Shown here one piece after another: positions 55,143-56,766 of a stretch of DNA of 56,766 nt; position 1 is the first letter of the stretch, and the number at the start of each line of letters is the position of its first letter. The position numbers were made by a program, and so were the translations under genes. The notes under the pieces were generated by a model. It had not been told where the DNA came from, did no database searches, and saw nothing but the letters and a program-made list of their open reading frames with translations. The DNA lies in assembly GCF_000315625.1 (NCBI RefSeq), contig NW_005434665.1, positions 1 to 56,766 on the forward strand. Reading direction: 5' to 3'. Source of the DNA: Guillardia theta CCMP2712. Taxonomy: Eukaryota > Cryptophyceae > Pyrenomonadales > Geminigeraceae.

Positions 55143-56179
55143 AATCAGGAGGAGGAGGAGGTGATGATGGTGGTGGTGATGGTGTTGGTGGTGGTGGCAG
55201 TGATGGTTCAGGACGGGAGAGGAGGAAAGGAATTCCTACCTGGCATGCAGGTGAAAACTTTGCCTCTGGCCACTTTTTGTTTGATCGGAGCTACTGAAAA
55301 AGATGAGAAAATAGAAAGAAACGAGGGGGAACAGTACTAGGAGGAGGGATAGTTCTGGAGACGATCAGGAGGAGGAGGAGGAGGAGGAGGAGGAGGAGAA
55401 GGAGGAGGAGGAGGAGGAGGAGGAGGAAAACCTTGAGTAATTTCCGGTGTTGAGGAAGCAGAAACACGAAAAGAAGACTCAGACGTGTCTGCGATCAGCA
55501 TAAAAGGAAGGAGAGGAGAGAGAAGAACGGAAGAGTTGGAAGAGCAGAGGGGGGAAGCGAAGGACAAAGAGAGAAGAGTGGTAGTGGTGGAAGGGGAGGG
55601 AGGAGAAATGAGAGAGGAGAGAGGAGAGAGGAGAGAGGAGAGAGGAGGGAGAGAAGAGAAGAGAGAAGAGGAGTGGAGGAGGAGTGGATGATTGTGGGAG
55701 ATGAAAGGCGACAGCAGCGAGGAAGGGAACGCAAAGGGAGGAAGAGGAGGAGACCTGTATGGAGGGCAAACGTCGTCTTAAGAGAGGCCTAGAAGAAAAG
55801 TGAGCAAGGAGTACGCGCTAATGAGGGGAGGGAAGGACGATGGTGGGAGAGGAAGGAAGAGAAGGAGCGGAGAGAGGAGAGAAGAGAGAAGGAGGAGAGT
55901 AGAGAGGGGAGAGGAGAGAGGAGAGAGGAGAGAGGAGAGAGGAGAGAAGAGAGAGGAGGAGAGGAGAGAGGAGAGAGGAGAGAAGGAAGAGAGTAGAGAG
56001 GAGAGAGGAAAGAAGGAGGAGAGGAGGAAGGGAGGGGGAGAAGGCAAGTGGGGAGGAGAGGGAGGGAGGAGGGGAGGAGGGGAGGAGAGAAAGAAATTTA
56101 CAGGTGCGATGGATTGAGAAGTCACTTGCTTGTTGACATTCACTTGAGATAGAGCCTGGATGCCTAATTACTATTGCGT

Positions 56180-56225
<46 letters not shown>

Positions 56226-56766
56226 TCCTCACTGTTCCATCCTCTTCCTCCACCTCCTCTCTCCTTCCTACTCCTCTTTGAACCAGCTCTCTCCCTCCTC
56301 GTCCCTCCAGTCCTCTCCCTCCTCACCTGAGCTATGCGTGCTCGCACTGTCTGCTCGCTGGTCAAGTTCTCATCCGAGCGATCGTCGCGCACGTAGAGAG
56401 CTTCTGCCTCCTCCTCCAGCTTCTTCTTCCATGCCCTGTGCTGCTCCACTACGTTCCTGCCGTGACGTTGAGCGGGAGACGGAAGGAGGAGGAGAAGCAG
56501 TGAAGAAAGTCCATGCTGGTGGACGAGCACAAGAATGAAAAGTAGGGGTGGGACAGGAAGAAGGGGTGAGGAGGAGATGGTGGAGCAGGAGCAGGAGCAG
56601 GAGGAGATGGTGGAGCAGGAGGAGGAGGAGGAGGAGCAGAAGCAGGAGGAGGAGGAAGAGGAGGAAGAGCATACCTGACGAGGATCATTTCTCTTTTGGC
56701 TCAAGGTCGGGAACATGACAAACTTCTGGAGGCAAATTCCCATCCTCTAAGATGAGGCGTGAGAAA
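53742..56766 (-). CDS. ASH/MSP-type domain protein, likely cilia-associated (5' truncated by window)
   Basis: Exon pieces on the minus strand, in order: MGICLQKFVMFPTLSQKRND (about 56740), QHRAWKKKLEEEAEALYVRD (56430), ALSQVNVNKQVTSQSIAP (56150), SSFRVSASSTPEITQ (55480), PIKQKVARGKVFTCMPG (55290), VDFGDLYAGYVYR (54970), LTVVNTGVDFSRFRIRQPS (54720), VSVLYSPCQIAAGMSVSIEV with FLVLSELDQFPV (54480-54370) and IPIIANVIPNELDAEE (54130). The pattern LDFG..Y.GY..R, N.G.D..RF and PGM with following beta strands is that of an ASH/MSP (Ig-like) domain found in Hydin, CPC1 and DLEC1-type axonemal proteins. A likely last exon ends FVPLGQGKQDGSFGLGVAGG with stop at 53742. Exact splice sites were not all resolved; introns are packed with microsatellites. 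Confidence 0.55.
54515..54598. repeat. (aggag)n microsatellite in intron
   Basis: A run of gaggagagga units in the ASH-type gene; neighbouring intronic arrays are (gagcag) at 54190-54250 and (cgtcct) at 54797-54866. Confidence 0.8.
55050..55142. repeat. (GAT)n microsatellite in intron
   Basis: About 30 gat units interrupted once by ggagat. In the minus-strand transcript this is an ATC run. Confidence 0.9.
55368..56095. repeat. Purine-rich simple-sequence introns
   Basis: (gag)n at 55368-55430 and long gagagg/agagga runs at 55605-55680 and 55860-56095, within introns of the ASH-type gene (pyrimidine on the sense strand). A (ctgctc) run at 56180-56224 is the opposite orientation. Confidence 0.8.

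Noticed and set aside
1-56766. tRNA, rRNA, transposase or integrase genes, or a defence-type operon
   Set aside because: I saw no convincing cloverleaf, rRNA stretch, transposase motif or clustered accessory system; a covariance-model scan would be needed to exclude small RNAs.

Overview
This window is nuclear DNA of a unicellular eukaryote. Genes lie on both strands and are cut by many short spliceosomal introns, most of 40-60 bp with clear GT..AG ends. Plant-type telomere words (CCCTAAA) occur twice. The gene set is eukaryotic: Mediator MED4, ribosomal protein eL19, mitochondrial bS18, a SPE-39/VIPAS39 trafficking protein, a LanC-like protein, an SNM1/PSO2 nuclease and flagellar-type proteins. 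My inference is a flagellated alga-like protist, plausibly a cryptophyte such as Guillardia; no marker in the window proves the species. All exon models were built by hand from reading frame, splice-site phase and remembered family motifs.

Layout. 1-1.3 kb: a broken gene, a 19-bp minisatellite, a partial duplication and an interstitial telomere repeat. 1.4-6.5 kb: an unknown protein, a calponin-homology-like coiled-coil protein, a PDZ protein and a METTL21-type methyltransferase. 6.7-8.2 kb: a GC-rich island. 8.4-14.6 kb: an EF-hand/TKL kinase, an unknown multi-exon gene, mitochondrial bS18 and a mitochondrial carrier. 14.7-18.8 kb: a 22-exon SPE-39 homologue with a DPF-motif N-terminal extension. 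19-24 kb: four poorly characterised genes and a 29-bp minisatellite. 24.7-31.7 kb: a BRCT-endonuclease fusion and a GNAT/bromodomain gene. 33-38 kb: two tiny proteins and a tandem-PDZ protein. 38.4-38.9 kb: a second GC island. 39.9-40.7 kb: eL19. 40.9-46.6 kb: a 21-exon LanC-like gene whose introns hold most of the local microsatellites and the 874-bp assembly gap. 47-50.5 kb: SNM1/PSO2 and MED4. 51.6-52.0 kb: a third GC island. 52.6-56.8 kb: a coiled-coil protein and the 3' part of an ASH/MSP-domain cilia-type gene that runs off the right edge.

Neighbouring genes share no single pathway, as expected for a eukaryote. Recurrent themes are DNA repair (SNM1, BRCT-EEP), chromatin and transcription (GNAT/bromodomain, MED4), calcium and PDZ signalling, and cilia-like proteins. 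The less expected observations are candidate GC-AG introns supported by reading phase and family homology, domain fusions (EF-hands with a TKL kinase, DPF repeats with SPE-39, BRCT with EEP), three compositionally foreign GC islands, and G-run tracts next to several gene starts.
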